Positions 29,304-38,152 of a stretch of 46,117 bases of DNA are shown piece by piece. The stretch's first letter is position 1, and the number at the start of each line of letters is the position of its first letter. The DNA is from Brevundimonas sp. (GTDB taxonomy: Bacteria > Pseudomonadota > Alphaproteobacteria > Caulobacterales > Caulobacteraceae). Under the pieces are notes generated by a model, which was not told the origin of the DNA, ran no database searches, and saw only the letters and a program-made list of their open reading frames with translations. The position numbers and the translations under genes were made by a program. Location of the stretch: contig NZ_SDZL01000020.1 in assembly GCF_004210735.1 (NCBI RefSeq), positions 1 to 46,117 of the forward strand, in the 5' to 3' direction.

Positions 29304-30086
29304 CTATTGCGCCGTCATGCCCCCGTCGATTTTGAACTCGGCGCCGGTGACGAATTTGCTCTCGTCCGAGGCCAGATAGAGGACGCACCAGGCCACATCG
29401 TCCGGTTCGCCGATCCGCTTCAGCGGGATACCGCGGGCCAGCTTTTCGTGGGCGGTGGTCTCATTCCCGCCGGCCATGGCGACATAGGGATCCAGGATCG
29501 GCGTCTTGATGAAGACCGGGTGCACCGAATTGGCGCGCACGTTCCAGCCGGCCTTGGCGCATTCCAGCGCCACCGTCTTGGTATAGAGCCAGACCGCCGC
29601 CTTGGTGGCGTTATAGGCGCCCATGCCCGGCGCGGCGGCCAGCCCTGCGATCGACGAGATGTTGATGATCGACCCGGCGCCCGAGGTGCGTAGATGCGGC
29701 ATGGCGTGCTTGCAGCCCAGCATGACTGATTCCTGGTTGATCGCCTGAACCTTGCGCCAGTTCTCCAGCGTGTCCTGCTCGGCGAAGACCAGCATGCCGC
29801 CGATGCCGGCGTTGTTCACCAGGATCGACAGGCCGCCCATGTCGGCGGCGGCCGCCGCGACGACGCGGATCCAGTCGGCCTCGTCCGTCACGTCGTGGGC
29901 ATAGGCGAAGGCCATGCCGGGATGGTCGGCGTTGATGGCGTCGGCCAGCGCCTGGGCGCCCGCGTGGTCGATGTCGGTGACGGCGACCTTGGCCCCTTCG
30001 CGGACCAGCATGCGGGCCATGGCCTGGCCCAGGCCCCCGGCCGCGCCGGTGATCAGGGCGGCCTTGCCCGCGACGCGCCCGGTCAT
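29304..30086 (-). CDS. SDR-family oxidoreductase
   Basis: A short-chain dehydrogenase of 260 residues. The NAD(P) glycine motif is [12 protein letters not shown] near residue 14, Asp at the end of the second strand (VTDIDHAG) suggests NAD preference, NNAGIGG near 91 and the catalytic Ser and Tyr-x-x-x-Lys are present ([19 protein letters not shown]). The C-terminus has the [20 protein letters not shown] part. The substrate cannot be told. It starts inside the end of the pterin dehydratase gene (four-base overlap), so they are probably one operon. It converges with ubiH. Confidence 0.88.
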   Translation of the reverse strand: MTGRVAGKAALITGAAGGLGQAMARMLVREGAKVAVTDIDHAGAQALADAINADHPGMAFAYAHDVTDEADWIRVVAAAAADMGGLSILVNNAGIGGMLVFAEQDTLENWRKVQAINQESVMLGCKHAMPHLRTSGAGSIINISSIAGLAAAPGMGAYNATKAAVWLYTKTVALECAKAGWNVRANSVHPVFIKTPILDPYVAMAGGNETTAHEKLARGIPLKRIGEPDDVAWCVLYLASDESKFVTGAEFKIDGGMTAQ

Positions 30087-30388
30087 TGCTCCGTCCCGAA
30101 GGCGGCCGCCGCCTCATCGATGAAGCGGGCCATGGCCAGGTCGCGCTCGGTCACCCCGTCGGCGTCGTGGGTGGTCAGCAGAACCTCGACCCGGTTGTAG
30201 ACGTTCGACCATTCCGGATGATGGTCGGCCTTCTCGGCCAGCAGGGCGACGCGGGTCATGAAGCCGAAGGCGGCGTTGAAATCGGCGAATTTCAGCGACC
30301 GTTCGATGGCGATGCGCTCGCCGTCGTGGCGACGCCACAGCGGCAGCTGGGCCAGGACCTGATCCGGGTCTAGGGCGGTGATGGCCAT
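30083..30388 (-). CDS. phhB: Pterin-4a-carbinolamine dehydratase
   Basis: A 101-residue enzyme that dehydrates 4a-hydroxytetrahydropterin, normally after aromatic amino-acid hydroxylase. The catalytic part is [16 protein letters not shown]; a shorter conserved ending follows. GGGGAGA upstream is a good ribosome site. No phenylalanine hydroxylase gene is in the window, and the partner in the operon is the SDR, so its physiological role may be different. Confidence 0.9.
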   Translation of the reverse strand: MAITALDPDQVLAQLPLWRRHDGERIAIERSLKFADFNAAFGFMTRVALLAEKADHHPEWSNVYNRVEVLLTTHDADGVTERDLAMARFIDEAAAAFGTEQ

Positions 30389-30471
30389 GAACGTCTCCCC
30401 TTTGTTGCGACAGGCCTATCGCGCGCGGCGGGGTGCGACAAGCGTGCCCCGACGTCAGCTTCAGCATCGGC

Positions 30472-30500
30472 GTGACGCCGCTTTCAGGACGGGCTAAACC
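30472..30500 (+). promoter_or_regulatory. Caulobacter-type promoter for ubiE (leaderless)
   Basis: GTGACGC (30472-30478) and GCTAAACC (30493-30500), separated by 14 bases, match the Caulobacter housekeeping pattern TTGACGS-N10-14-GCTANAWC with one and one mismatch. The ATG follows at 30507, six bases after the -10, so transcription should start at or near the first codon. Confidence 0.55.
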
Positions 30501-30506
30501 GCTGGC

Positions 30507-31289
30507 ATGACCGACGCCTCCCCCGACGCCCCTTCCGAAAAGACCTCGTCCTTCGGCTTCCGCGATGTGGAGGCGAAGGAGAAGGTGCGCATGGTGCGCG
30601 GCGTGTTCGACAGTGTGGCGTCGAACTACGACCTGATGAACGACCTGATGAGCGCGGGCGTGCACCGGGTGTGGAAGGACGCGGCGGCGTCCAAGCTGAA
30701 CGCCCGGCCGGGCGAGACCATCCTGGACGTCGCGGGCGGCACCGGCGACATGGCGCGGCGCTATTCGAAGATGGCCCGCGCGGCGCAGGAACGGCGCGGG
30801 GGCGAGGACGCCTCGGTCATCGTGCTGGATTATAACGCCGAGATGATCCTGAACGGCGTCGCCAAGGGCGGCGAGCCGGAGATGCAGTGGACGGTGGGCG
30901 ACGCCATGGCCCTGCCGCTGCCGGACGCCTCGGTCGACGCCTATTCGATCAGCTTCGGCATCCGCAACGTGGCCGACGTGCCCCAGGCCCTGCGCGAGGC
31001 GCGGCGGGTGCTGAAGCCGGGCGGACGGTTCATCTGCCTGGAGTTTTCGCGCCCGACGACCGGGGTGATGCGCAAGGCCTATGACGCCTGGTCCTTCCAC
31101 GCCATTCCGCGCATCGGCCAGTGGGTCGCCAAGGACCGCGACAGCTATCAGTATCTGGTCGAGAGCATCCGCCGCTTCCCCGACCAGCAGACCTTCAAGC
31201 GAATGATCGAGGACGCCGGCTTCAGCCGCGTCACCGTCACCAACCTGACCGGCGGTGTGGCCGCGATCCACCACGGGTGGGCGATCTGA
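30507..31289 (+). CDS. ubiE: Ubiquinone/menaquinone methyltransferase UbiE
   Basis: A SAM-dependent C-methyltransferase of 260 residues acting in ubiquinone (and in some bacteria menaquinone) synthesis. [18 protein letters not shown] near the start, the SAM-binding [14 protein letters not shown], and [27 protein letters not shown] are family markers; [13 protein letters not shown] and [15 protein letters not shown] complete them. No ribosome site is seen, in agreement with a leaderless start. ubiB overlaps its end by 13 bases. Confidence 0.95.
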   Translation: MTDASPDAPSEKTSSFGFRDVEAKEKVRMVRGVFDSVASNYDLMNDLMSAGVHRVWKDAAASKLNARPGETILDVAGGTGDMARRYSKMARAAQERRGGEDASVIVLDYNAEMILNGVAKGGEPEMQWTVGDAMALPLPDASVDAYSISFGIRNVADVPQALREARRVLKPGGRFICLEFSRPTTGVMRKAYDAWSFHAIPRIGQWVAKDRDSYQYLVESIRRFPDQQTFKRMIEDAGFSRVTVTNLTGGVAAIHHGWAI

Positions 31290-32860
31290 GCCGGCTGACC
31301 GTCCACACGCCGCCCCCGGCGCCGACGCCCGAGCCGGTGCGCGATCCGCTGGGCGCGGCCCTGCGTCTGATCGGCTGGGGCTGGGTTCTGGCGCGGCACG
31401 ACGCCCTGATCCCGCGCGAGGTGACGCCGCTGCTGCCGGTGTGGACGCGGCCGTTCGCGGGCTTCGTCCAGATGTTCGCCAGCCGGAAACTGAAGGCCGG
31501 GCGGCCGGGCCAAAGGGTCGGCGCGGCGTTCGAGCATCTGGGTCCGGTGGCGATCAAGCTGGGTCAGGTGCTGGCCACCCGCGCCGACATTTTCGGCCTG
31601 CAGTTCGCCCAGGATCTGGGCCGGCTGAAGGATCGCCTGCCCGCGTTCTCGCTGGCCGAGGCCAGGGTCGAGATCGAACGGTCGCTGGGCCGCCCGGCCG
31701 AGAGCCTGTTCATCGATCTGGGCGAACCGGTCGCCGCCGCCTCGCTGGCGCAGGCGCATCCGGCATGGCTGGCCGACGGCCGCAAGGTGGCGGTCAAGGT
31801 GCTGCGCCCCGGGGTCGAGCGGCGGGTGTCGCGCGGGCTGGATTCCATGCGTCTGGGCGCCAAACTGGTCGAGAAATTCGTCGAACCGGCCCGGCGGTTG
31901 GAGCCGCAGGCCTTTGTCGAGATCATCGCCCGTTCGCTGCAGCTGGAACTGGACATGCGGCTGGAGGCGGCGGCGGCGTCTGAATTGGCCGAGGTCATGG
32001 CCAAGGACGGCTATATGTCCGCGCCCGGCGTCGTCTGGGACGGGGTGGGCAAGCGGGTGCTGACGCTGGAATGGGCGCCCGGCCTGCCGATGACCGATCC
32101 GGCGCTGGTCGAACAGCCGGGGCTGGACAAGGACGCCCTGGCCGACAAGGTCGTGCGGGCGTTTCTGGTGCAGGCGCTGGACCATGGCGTGTTTCACGCC
32201 GACCTGCACGAGGGCAATCTGTTCGCCCGCGCCCCGGCTGAACTGACGGCGGTGGATTTCGGCATCGTCGGCCGTCTGGGCCCGGCCGAGCGGCGCTATC
32301 TGGCTGAAATCCTGTGGGGCTTCATCAGCCGCGACTATGACCGCATCGCCCGGGTGCATTTCGAGGCGGGCTATGTGCCGCCGCACCATTCGGTCGACAC
32401 CTTCGCCCAGGCCCTGCGCGCGGTAGGCGAACCGGTCATCGGGCGTCAGGCCAGCCAGGTGTCCATGGGGCGTCTGCTGGGCCAGCTGTTCGAGATCACT
32501 GCCCTGTTCGACATGCACATGCGGCCCGAACTGGTGCTGCTGCAAAAGACCATGGTCTCGGTCGAGGGCGTGGCGCGCCGCCTGAACCCCGACCACGACC
32601 TGTGGGAGGCGGCCAAGCCGGTGGTCGAGCGCTGGATCCGCCGCGAACTGGGCCCCGCCGTCCAGGCGAAGGAGACGGTCGAGGAAGTGGTGGCGACGCT
32701 GAAGGCCCTGTCCCGCCTGATCCAGAACCCGCCGGAAAACCAGACCGTGGTGGTGACGCAGAACCGTCTGCCGACTTGGGCCGTTGTCGGTCTGACCCTG
32801 AGCGGCGCGGCCTCGGCCGCCGCCCTTCTAATGTCGCTTTGGCCGCACATCGTGGGCTGA
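31277..32860 (+). CDS. ubiB: Ubiquinone biosynthesis ADPKL-family protein UbiB
   Basis: An atypical kinase-like (ABC1/ADCK/UbiB) membrane protein of 527 residues that helps ubiquinone synthesis, perhaps by mobilising hydrophobic intermediates. It has the KxGQ motif in [14 protein letters not shown], an Ala-rich loop [33 protein letters not shown] and [11 protein letters not shown]. Two C-terminal hydrophobic helices are typical (residues about 490-525). I chose the GTG at 31277, overlapping the ubiE end by 13 bases; a GTG at 31337 would shorten it by 20 residues. Confidence 0.9.
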   Translation: MGDLSRLTVHTPPPAPTPEPVRDPLGAALRLIGWGWVLARHDALIPREVTPLLPVWTRPFAGFVQMFASRKLKAGRPGQRVGAAFEHLGPVAIKLGQVLATRADIFGLQFAQDLGRLKDRLPAFSLAEARVEIERSLGRPAESLFIDLGEPVAAASLAQAHPAWLADGRKVAVKVLRPGVERRVSRGLDSMRLGAKLVEKFVEPARRLEPQAFVEIIARSLQLELDMRLEAAAASELAEVMAKDGYMSAPGVVWDGVGKRVLTLEWAPGLPMTDPALVEQPGLDKDALADKVVRAFLVQALDHGVFHADLHEGNLFARAPAELTAVDFGIVGRLGPAERRYLAEILWGFISRDYDRIARVHFEAGYVPPHHSVDTFAQALRAVGEPVIGRQASQVSMGRLLGQLFEITALFDMHMRPELVLLQKTMVSVEGVARRLNPDHDLWEAAKPVVERWIRRELGPAVQAKETVEEVVATLKALSRLIQNPPENQTVVVTQNRLPTWAVVGLTLSGAASAAALLMSLWPHIVG

Positions 32861-32879
32861 ACCCACCGGAGACGACCGT

Positions 32880-33344
32880 ATGAAGACCCTGCTGATCGCG
32901 CTTTCGGCGTCCGCCCTTCTGGCCGTGCCGGCGCTGGCCTCGGCCCAGGCCGCTCAGGACAAGCCGACCGCCGCCGCGACCCTGCCCAACGCCTTTGACG
33001 GCCCGGCCCCGCGCCCGTCCGCCGCGCCGCCCGTCGCTACGGCCAGCGCGACCGCCGATTCCCGGTCGGAGCCGACGCTGCGCGCCATCGTCGGCGCGAT
33101 CCAGGCGGGCGAGCCGGACTATGAGGTCTTCAGCCCCGATCTGGCGGCCAAGATGCGCGAGATGGCGCCCCAGGTGACGCCGCTGGTGCAGCAGTTCGGC
33201 CCACTGAAGACCGTCGCCTATGAGGGTGAACAGAACGGCGCCGACATGTTCCGCCTGACGTTCGACAAACAGGCGACCCAGTGGCTGATCGGCTTCAACG
33301 ACGCGGGCAAGGTCGCCGCCCTGCTGTTCCGCCCGGCGGAATAG
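32880..33344 (+). CDS. Secreted protein, function unknown
   Basis: A 154-residue exported protein. The signal (MKTLLIALSASALLAVPALASAQAA) is clear, with cleavage near residue 23-25. Then comes a Pro/Ala-rich linker (30-60), and a C-terminal half (TLRAIVGAIQAGEPDYEVFSP to LLFRPAE) with the look of an NTF2-like or DUF3887-type alpha-beta fold; I cannot assign a function. It follows ubiB by 19 bases and could be co-transcribed with it. A ribosome site GGAG precedes the start. Confidence 0.6.
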   Translation: MKTLLIALSASALLAVPALASAQAAQDKPTAAATLPNAFDGPAPRPSAAPPVATASATADSRSEPTLRAIVGAIQAGEPDYEVFSPDLAAKMREMAPQVTPLVQQFGPLKTVAYEGEQNGADMFRLTFDKQATQWLIGFNDAGKVAALLFRPAE

Positions 33345-33349
33345 GGGCG

Positions 33350-33751
33350 TCAGTCCAGGCTGGGCTTGCCCCGGCCGCTCTTGACCGATGACCGCGTGGT
33401 CTTGGCTTTCAGGCGACGTTCCTTTGACGCGCGGGTCGGTCGGGTCGGGACGCGATAGGTCGGGGCGATCATCGCCTTGGCCACCAGCTCGTCCAGCCGT
33501 TCGATGGCGTCGGCGCGATTGCGTTCCTGCGTCCGATAGCGGACGGCGGTGATCAGGATGACCCCGTCCAGCGTCAGCCGACTGCCCGCCAGCTTCATCA
33601 GCCGCGCCCGCACCGGCTCGGTCAGGCTGGGCGAGTTCCTGGCGTCGAACCGCATCTGTACGGCGGTCGAGACCTTGTTGACGTTCTGGCCGCCGGGGCC
33701 GCCCGCGCGGAAGAAGCGGAACTCCAGCTCGTCCTCGGGGATGCGGCTCAC
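33350..33751 (-). CDS. arfB: Peptidyl-tRNA hydrolase ArfB (ribosome rescue)
   Basis: A 133-residue rescue factor that hydrolyses peptidyl-tRNA on stalled ribosomes. It starts with GTG at 33751 (MSRIPEDELEFRFF), then has the catalytic GGQ in RAGGPGGQNVNKVST. The C-terminal basic tail (ASKERRLKAKTTRSSVK) is what enters the empty mRNA channel. The start overlaps the yaiI stop (GTGA), so it is translationally coupled. Caulobacter has both tmRNA and ArfB, and the combination is known to be important when tmRNA is lost. Confidence 0.93.
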   Translation of the reverse strand: MSRIPEDELEFRFFRAGGPGGQNVNKVSTAVQMRFDARNSPSLTEPVRARLMKLAGSRLTLDGVILITAVRYRTQERNRADAIERLDELVAKAMIAPTYRVPTRPTRASKERRLKAKTTRSSVKSGRGKPSLD

Positions 33752-34206
33752 GACGCGGCCTTGCGCGCCCGGACTATGGCGGTGTCCAGCGCCTGCAGGA
33801 AGCGCGAGCGGTCGGCGGCCGAGAACGGCGGCGGGCCCGAGGTGGCGACGCCCATCGAGCGCAGGTGTTCGCCCACCATCCGCCCGGCCAGGGCCGAACC
33901 GATGGAATCCGGCGTGAACGGCTGACCGTTCGATTTCAGCGCCTGCGCCCCGGCCTTCAGACAGCGGTCGGCCAGCGGGATGTCGGCGGTGATGACGATG
34001 TCGCCGGTCACGGCGCGCTCGGCGATCCAGTCGTCGGCCACGTCCGGTCCGGCGTCGACGACGATCTGTTCGATCAGGCTTTCGCGCGGGACATTGATCC
34101 AAGCGTTCGACACCACGAACACCTTCAGCCCATAGCGCCGCGCGACGCGGTAGACCTCTTCCTTCACCGGGCAGGCGTCGGCGTCGATGTAGAGCGTGGA
34201 AGGCAT
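33748..34206 (-). CDS. yaiI: UPF0178/YaiI-family protein (DUF188)
   Basis: A 152-residue protein of the YaiI/YqxD family. The conserved start LYIDADACPVKEEVYRVA, later GPDVADDWIAERAVTGDIVITADIPLA, and PFTPDSIGSALAGR are all family parts. The Asp-rich motifs resemble a PIN-like nuclease fold, but the function is unknown. The start at 34206 begins the conserved part; the open frame extends 14 codons further. It is coupled to arfB by a four-base overlap. Confidence 0.9.
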   Translation of the reverse strand: MPSTLYIDADACPVKEEVYRVARRYGLKVFVVSNAWINVPRESLIEQIVVDAGPDVADDWIAERAVTGDIVITADIPLADRCLKAGAQALKSNGQPFTPDSIGSALAGRMVGEHLRSMGVATSGPPPFSAADRSRFLQALDTAIVRARKAAS

Positions 34207-34230
34207 GAGTCTGAATAGCGCCGTCGAAGC

Positions 34231-34258
34231 AAAAGGGGGAGCCGCCAACTCCCCCTTT
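34231..34258 (-). terminator. Rho-independent terminator of the amidohydrolase pair
   Basis: GGGGGAG (34235-34241) and CTCCCCC (34249-34255) form a seven-pair stem. On the minus strand TTTT follows. It comes directly after the downstream amidohydrolase stop. Confidence 0.8.
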
Positions 34259-34264
34259 ATCGGA

Positions 34265-35614
34265 TCAGCGGCTGTAGGCGGGGGGCAGGGCGCCCTCGCC
34301 CCCGTCCTTGTAGCGATCTCGCAGCAGCAACTGACGGCTGGTCAAAGGCTGTTCCTGACCGTCGATGAAAACGGCCGAGGGTTGGCTGAGCGGCTCCAGC
34401 GGGTCGCCGGACCAGACCACGACGTCGCCCGCCGCGCCGGTTTTCAGCTCGCCGAACTGGCCGTCGAAGCCGAAGATGCGGGCCGGGTTGACGGTGATGG
34501 CCGCGACCGCCGCCGCATAGGGCAGGCCGTGCGAGACGGCGTTGCCGGCGTTGTAGCGGGTCTCGCGGGCGCGGTGGTTCGAGCCCTCATTGCCCTTGAT
34601 GGCGATCAGAACCCCGGCCGCCTGAAGCGCGGCGGCGTTTTCGGCCCGGGCGGCGCGCATTTCGAAGTTTGCGGGCAGATTCGAGGTCGGGTTCAGCAGG
34701 ACAGGAACGCGGGCCGCCGCGATCTGGTCGGCGACCAGCCAGCCTTCCTCGGCGCCGTCCAGGATCAGTTTGACGCCTTCCTCGCGGGCCAGGCGCAGCA
34801 CCTGCTGGATGTCGGCCGCGCGACGCACGGTGACGATCAGCGGCATCTGCCCGTTGGCGACCGGGATCAGCGCCTCGAGATCGGCGCGTGACAGCGACAG
34901 GTCGCGCAGGCCGGCGCGGTCATAGGCGGCCTTGTTGCGGGCATAGAGGCGGACCTCGGCCAGGGTTTCCTTGAACTGGGTGAACTGCGCGCCGCGCGCG
35001 CCGCCGGCGACGCCGGCCCCGGCCTCGCCGAACGGAGCCAGCATGGCCACGCGCGGCTTCATCAGGATGTTCTGACCCTGGGCCAGATGGATCACCGCCG
35101 CCTGGCCCGCGAACAGGCCGGGCGACTGGAAGCCGGCATGGCCGACGCCGGCGAAGTCGGAATCGTCATGGCTGTGGCCGCCGCCCGAGCCGGGGTGCTG
35201 GGGCGTGACCACGGCGCGGGTCACGCCGCCCAGCCGGGCGACCGGCAGGGTAAAGGACCACGGGTCCAAGCCATAGGACAGGTCGAAGGCCGCGCTCAGG
35301 CTGTTGGCGCTGTTGCGCAGGTCGTCCGAGCCGCCGACCGAACTGACTTCCGAGCCGCCCAGGCCGGAGTCCACGGCGACGAAGCCGGGAGCCACGACCT
35401 GGCCCGTCGCGTCGATGATGCGGGCGCCCGCCGGGGCGGGACCGGTTCCAACCGAGGCGATACGGCCGTCGCGGATCACGACGGTCCCGTTCTCGATGAC
35501 GGAGGTTCCGGTCAGCACCTTGCCCCCGGTGATGGCGACGGTTTGGGCCAGAGCGGCAGCCGGGGCGAGAACCAGGGCCAGGGCGGCGCCGGCGAGGAAG
35601 GTCTTGAGGCGCAT
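34265..35614 (-). CDS. Exported amidohydrolase-like protein lacking metal-binding histidines
   Basis: A 449-residue periplasmic protein of the amidohydrolase superfamily, imidazolonepropionase-like. The signal ends near ALAQT (residue 24). The N-terminal beta-sandwich (VAITGGKVLTGTSVIENGT) and the C-terminal end (VNPARIFGFDGQFGELKTG) are normal. At the site of HxH in the barrel (VAPGFVAVDSGLG, residues 75-87) it has D82 and G84 instead of the histidines. The middle His of the metal site is also missing (LILDGAEEGW). The His-rich piece GGGHSHDDSDF near residue 135 is not at a normal site. The start overlaps the upstream paralog's stop (TGATG). Probably not a normal metal hydrolase. Confidence 0.85.
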   Translation of the reverse strand: MRLKTFLAGAALALVLAPAAALAQTVAITGGKVLTGTSVIENGTVVIRDGRIASVGTGPAPAGARIIDATGQVVAPGFVAVDSGLGGSEVSSVGGSDDLRNSANSLSAAFDLSYGLDPWSFTLPVARLGGVTRAVVTPQHPGSGGGHSHDDSDFAGVGHAGFQSPGLFAGQAAVIHLAQGQNILMKPRVAMLAPFGEAGAGVAGGARGAQFTQFKETLAEVRLYARNKAAYDRAGLRDLSLSRADLEALIPVANGQMPLIVTVRRAADIQQVLRLAREEGVKLILDGAEEGWLVADQIAAARVPVLLNPTSNLPANFEMRAARAENAAALQAAGVLIAIKGNEGSNHRARETRYNAGNAVSHGLPYAAAVAAITVNPARIFGFDGQFGELKTGAAGDVVVWSGDPLEPLSQPSAVFIDGQEQPLTSRQLLLRDRYKDGGEGALPPAYSR

Positions 35615-37086
35615 CAGCGGGCTCCTGCACGGACGTTGGCGGCGCTCAGGCCATAGCCGGGCTGGCCCAGCTCGAAGTCGGACACCGGCTGGCGCGCCGG
35701 GTTCATGCGGTCGAAGGCCAGGCCGCCGTCGATGAAGACCTGGTCGGCGCGGGCGTAGACGCTGAACGGATTGGCGCTCCAGATCACCACGTCGGCGCGT
35801 TTGCCGGCCTCCAGAGAGCCGGTCTCCTTGTCGATGCCGATGGATTTGGCGGCGTTCAGCGTGATCCAGCTGATCGCGTGCTCTTCCGAGATGGTCATGC
35901 CCGCGCGGCGACCGGCCGAGACGGCGGCGGCGGCTTCCTGATTGAGGCGTTGGGTCAGCTGGTCGTCGTCGGAGTGGATGACGGCGCATGACCCCTGAGC
36001 GGCATCGACCAGGGCAGCGTTTTCCTCGATCCCGTCCAGGGCCTCCATCTTGAAGCCCCACCAGCCGGTCCACATCGCAGCGCAGACGCCTTCGCGGGCC
36101 AGACGCGGGGCCAGTTTGTAGGCCTCGACCGCGTGGTGGAAGGTGGTGATGCGGTAGCCGAACTCCTTGGCCACATCCAGCATCACGGCCATTTCATCGG
36201 CGCGATAGCAGTGGTTCTGGATCAGGATCGAGCCGTCCAGCACGCCCGCAAGGGTTTCATTCTGCAGGTTGCGGGTGGGGGGCGAACCCTCGCCCGTCTC
36301 GCGCCACTTGTCCCACTTGTCCTTGTACTCGCGCGCGGCGATGAAGGCGGCGCGATAGCCGGCGACATTGCCCATGCCCGTGGCCGGGGACTGGTTGCGG
36401 CCGCCATAGACGCGGCTGGGGTTTTCGCCGCAGGCCATCTTCAGGCCATAGGGCGCGTTCGGGAATTTCATCCCCTGCATGGTGACCGACGGCACGTTGC
36501 GCACGGTGACGCCACGCCCGCCGAACAGATTGGCCGAGCCGGGCAGGATCTGAAGCGTGGTCACCCCGCCGGCGCGGGCGGTGTTGAAGCCGGGATCCTG
36601 GGGCCAGATCGAATGTTCGGCCCAGACCTGGGCGGTGTTCGGGCCGGTGATCTCGTTACCGTCGCTCATCCCCATGACGCCGGGCGAGGGATAGACGCCC
36701 AGATGGCTATGGATGTCGATGACGCCGGGCGTCACATAGCGACCGCGCGCGTCCACGACGCGGTGACCGGCAGGAACCGGGGTGTCGGCGCCGCCGACCG
36801 CGGCGACCTTGCCGTCGGTGACGATGACCACGCCGTTGTCGATCTTTACGCCCGCGCCGGTCAGGACCACGCCGCCGACGATGGCGATGTTCTCCTGCGG
36901 CAGCGGCCGATAGGTCGAGGGGTAGGGGTCGGGATTGGCGGCGACGTCCAGACCGGCGGGCAGGGCGCGCGGCGCCTTGGCCTCGGCCTTGTCGCCGCCT
37001 GTGTCGGTGGTGGCGCAGGCGGAGACGCCGATCAGGGCGCAGGCGAGAACCGCGAGGCTGGCGCCCCGCAAGCGGTCGATGGACAT
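35614..37086 (-). CDS. Exported amidohydrolase, apparently active
   Basis: A 490-residue amidohydrolase with a lipoprotein signal (lipobox VSAC, Cys24). The metal site looks complete: DIHSH (H126 and H128), GLKMACGENP (likely carboxylated or bridging Lys), QNHCYRADE, TFHHAVEAYK and the late Asp in IHSDDD. The N- and C-terminal beta-sandwich parts (AIVGGVVLTGAGV; AGKRADVVIWSANPF) surround the barrel. The substrate is unknown; relatives include imidazolonepropionase and Xaa-Pro dipeptidases. It starts the two-gene unit. Confidence 0.87.
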   Translation of the reverse strand: MSIDRLRGASLAVLACALIGVSACATTDTGGDKAEAKAPRALPAGLDVAANPDPYPSTYRPLPQENIAIVGGVVLTGAGVKIDNGVVIVTDGKVAAVGGADTPVPAGHRVVDARGRYVTPGVIDIHSHLGVYPSPGVMGMSDGNEITGPNTAQVWAEHSIWPQDPGFNTARAGGVTTLQILPGSANLFGGRGVTVRNVPSVTMQGMKFPNAPYGLKMACGENPSRVYGGRNQSPATGMGNVAGYRAAFIAAREYKDKWDKWRETGEGSPPTRNLQNETLAGVLDGSILIQNHCYRADEMAVMLDVAKEFGYRITTFHHAVEAYKLAPRLAREGVCAAMWTGWWGFKMEALDGIEENAALVDAAQGSCAVIHSDDDQLTQRLNQEAAAAVSAGRRAGMTISEEHAISWITLNAAKSIGIDKETGSLEAGKRADVVIWSANPFSVYARADQVFIDGGLAFDRMNPARQPVSDFELGQPGYGLSAANVRAGAR

Positions 37087-37167
37087 CGGTAACCCCCAAG
37101 GCGCCCGGACGGGCGAAACGGCGGCGGCATCAAAGCGGCGCCCGCGCGGGGGGTAAAGCCGGAAACG

Positions 37168-37446
37168 TCAGCCGCCGGACAGCCGCGACCTTAAATTTTC
37201 GTCATCCAGGCCAGCGACCTCGATCATCTTGAGCCGCGACTGGCCGCCGCGCGCCAGGGTCACGTCGCGTTTCGGCACGCCCAGCGCCCTGGCCAGACAG
37301 GCGACCAGCGCCGCATTCGCCTCGCCCTCGACCGGCCGGGCGCGGACGCGAACCTTCAGGATCGGCCGCCCATCGGCATCCACATCCCATCCGTCGATGC
37401 GATCAATGGCGGCGCCGGGCTTCAGCCTGACCGGAAGTCTGGACAC
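37168..37446 (-). CDS. DUF167/YggU-family protein
   Basis: A 92-residue protein of the DUF167 family, widely conserved and uncharacterised. The main motif is VRARPVEGEANAALVACLARALGVPKRDV followed in part by LARGGQSRLKMIEV. I chose the GTG at 37446 because GGAGGG lies five bases upstream and the family starts there; the open frame extends further. It is followed by no other gene on its strand for 80 bases, then the amidohydrolase unit. It may be the last gene of the arsR group (14 bases from the membrane-protein gene). Confidence 0.85.
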   Translation of the reverse strand: MSRLPVRLKPGAAIDRIDGWDVDADGRPILKVRVRARPVEGEANAALVACLARALGVPKRDVTLARGGQSRLKMIEVAGLDDENLRSRLSGG

Positions 37447-37460
37447 GGAAACCCTCCGGA

Positions 37461-37835
37461 TCAGGCCGCCGTCGTCCGATCCCGCAGGGACAGGCAATAA
37501 CCGATCGAGACGGCCAGACCCGCGATCACCGCGCCGCATCCGACGAACACGGCGGTCGAGATGGGCGCGAACACGAAAGCCCCCGCATAGATCAGCCCGC
37601 TGATCACCATCGCCCAGGCGGTGACCCGCTGGGCCTTGCGGGCGCCCGGGCCCCTAGCGAGGGTTTTGGGGATGCGATTGCCGAATGAAGCGACCATCAG
37701 ACCGGTGGCGCCCAGAACGATGCGCAGCGTCGTCTCCTGATCGATATAGCCCAGGTTCTTCGCCAGACTCGCGCCCAGCGCCAGCACGACAATGCCGCCG
37801 CCCCAGGCCAGGCTGTTGGTCAGGTCCTTGGTCAT
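37461..37835 (-). CDS. Four-helix membrane protein, possible SdpI-like partner of ArsR
   Basis: A 124-residue inner-membrane protein with four hydrophobic segments (about 8-30, 36-54, 71-91 and 93-116). The cytoplasmic-looking loop FGNRIPKTLARGPGARKAQRVT between helices 2 and 3 resembles the GNxxPK part of SdpI/YfhL membrane proteins, which in Bacillus pair with an ArsR-family repressor. The likeness is partial, so the assignment is tentative. The start overlaps the arsR stop by four bases, so the two proteins are co-translated. Confidence 0.6.
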   Translation of the reverse strand: MTKDLTNSLAWGGGIVVLALGASLAKNLGYIDQETTLRIVLGATGLMVASFGNRIPKTLARGPGARKAQRVTAWAMVISGLIYAGAFVFAPISTAVFVGCGAVIAGLAVSIGYCLSLRDRTTAA

Positions 37836-38128
37836 TTTACAGGCTCCTTCCTCGGATCGGACGTTTCCGATCCCAGGCCAAATGAGTGAACGAAGCTCAG
37901 CAGAGCCTCTTCGAGCACCGAGAGCTTCAGGTGATAGATGACCGCCTTTCCCGCCCTCTCGGCGTGCACCAGGTCGGCCTCCTTCAGCACGGCGAAATGG
38001 GCCGACATGGTCGGCTTGGAAACCTGGAACTGGTCGCTGATCTCGCCGGCTGTCATCGGCCCCTCGCGAAGAAGCTGAAGAACCCGGCGCCGGGTCGGAT
38101 CGGAAAGGGCCCTGAAGACGTGACTCAT
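37832..38128 (-). CDS. ArsR/SdpR-family transcriptional repressor
   Basis: A 98-residue winged-helix regulator. The N-terminus MSHVFRALSDPTRRRVLQLLREGPMTA is the typical SdpR-type start, and the recognition helix part is SKPTMSAHFAVLKEADLV. It has no CxC metal site of the ArsR/SmtB type, so it probably does not sense arsenic. The operator-like palindrome at 38133-38152 directly precedes the ATG, and promoter and start codon are almost next to each other. It is likely a repressor of its own operon with the membrane protein and possibly the DUF167 gene. Confidence 0.85.
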   Translation of the reverse strand: MSHVFRALSDPTRRRVLQLLREGPMTAGEISDQFQVSKPTMSAHFAVLKEADLVHAERAGKAVIYHLKLSVLEEALLSFVHSFGLGSETSDPRKEPVK

Positions 38129-38132
38129 GATG

Positions 38133-38152
38133 CGACAATTAGCTAATCGTCG
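38133..38152. promoter_or_regulatory. Palindromic operator of the ArsR operon
   Basis: CGACAATTAGCTAATCGTCG is a 20-base inverted repeat with a perfect ten-base centre ATTAGCTAAT and one mismatched pair. It is four bases from the arsR ATG and covers the -10 element (38136-38143). Typical of autoregulation by a small winged-helix repressor. Confidence 0.75.

Noticed and set aside
31148..32596. Long minus-strand reading frame opposite ubiB
   Set aside because: No recognisable domain, Gln/Arg/Asp-biased antisense frame; ubiB motifs define the coding strand.
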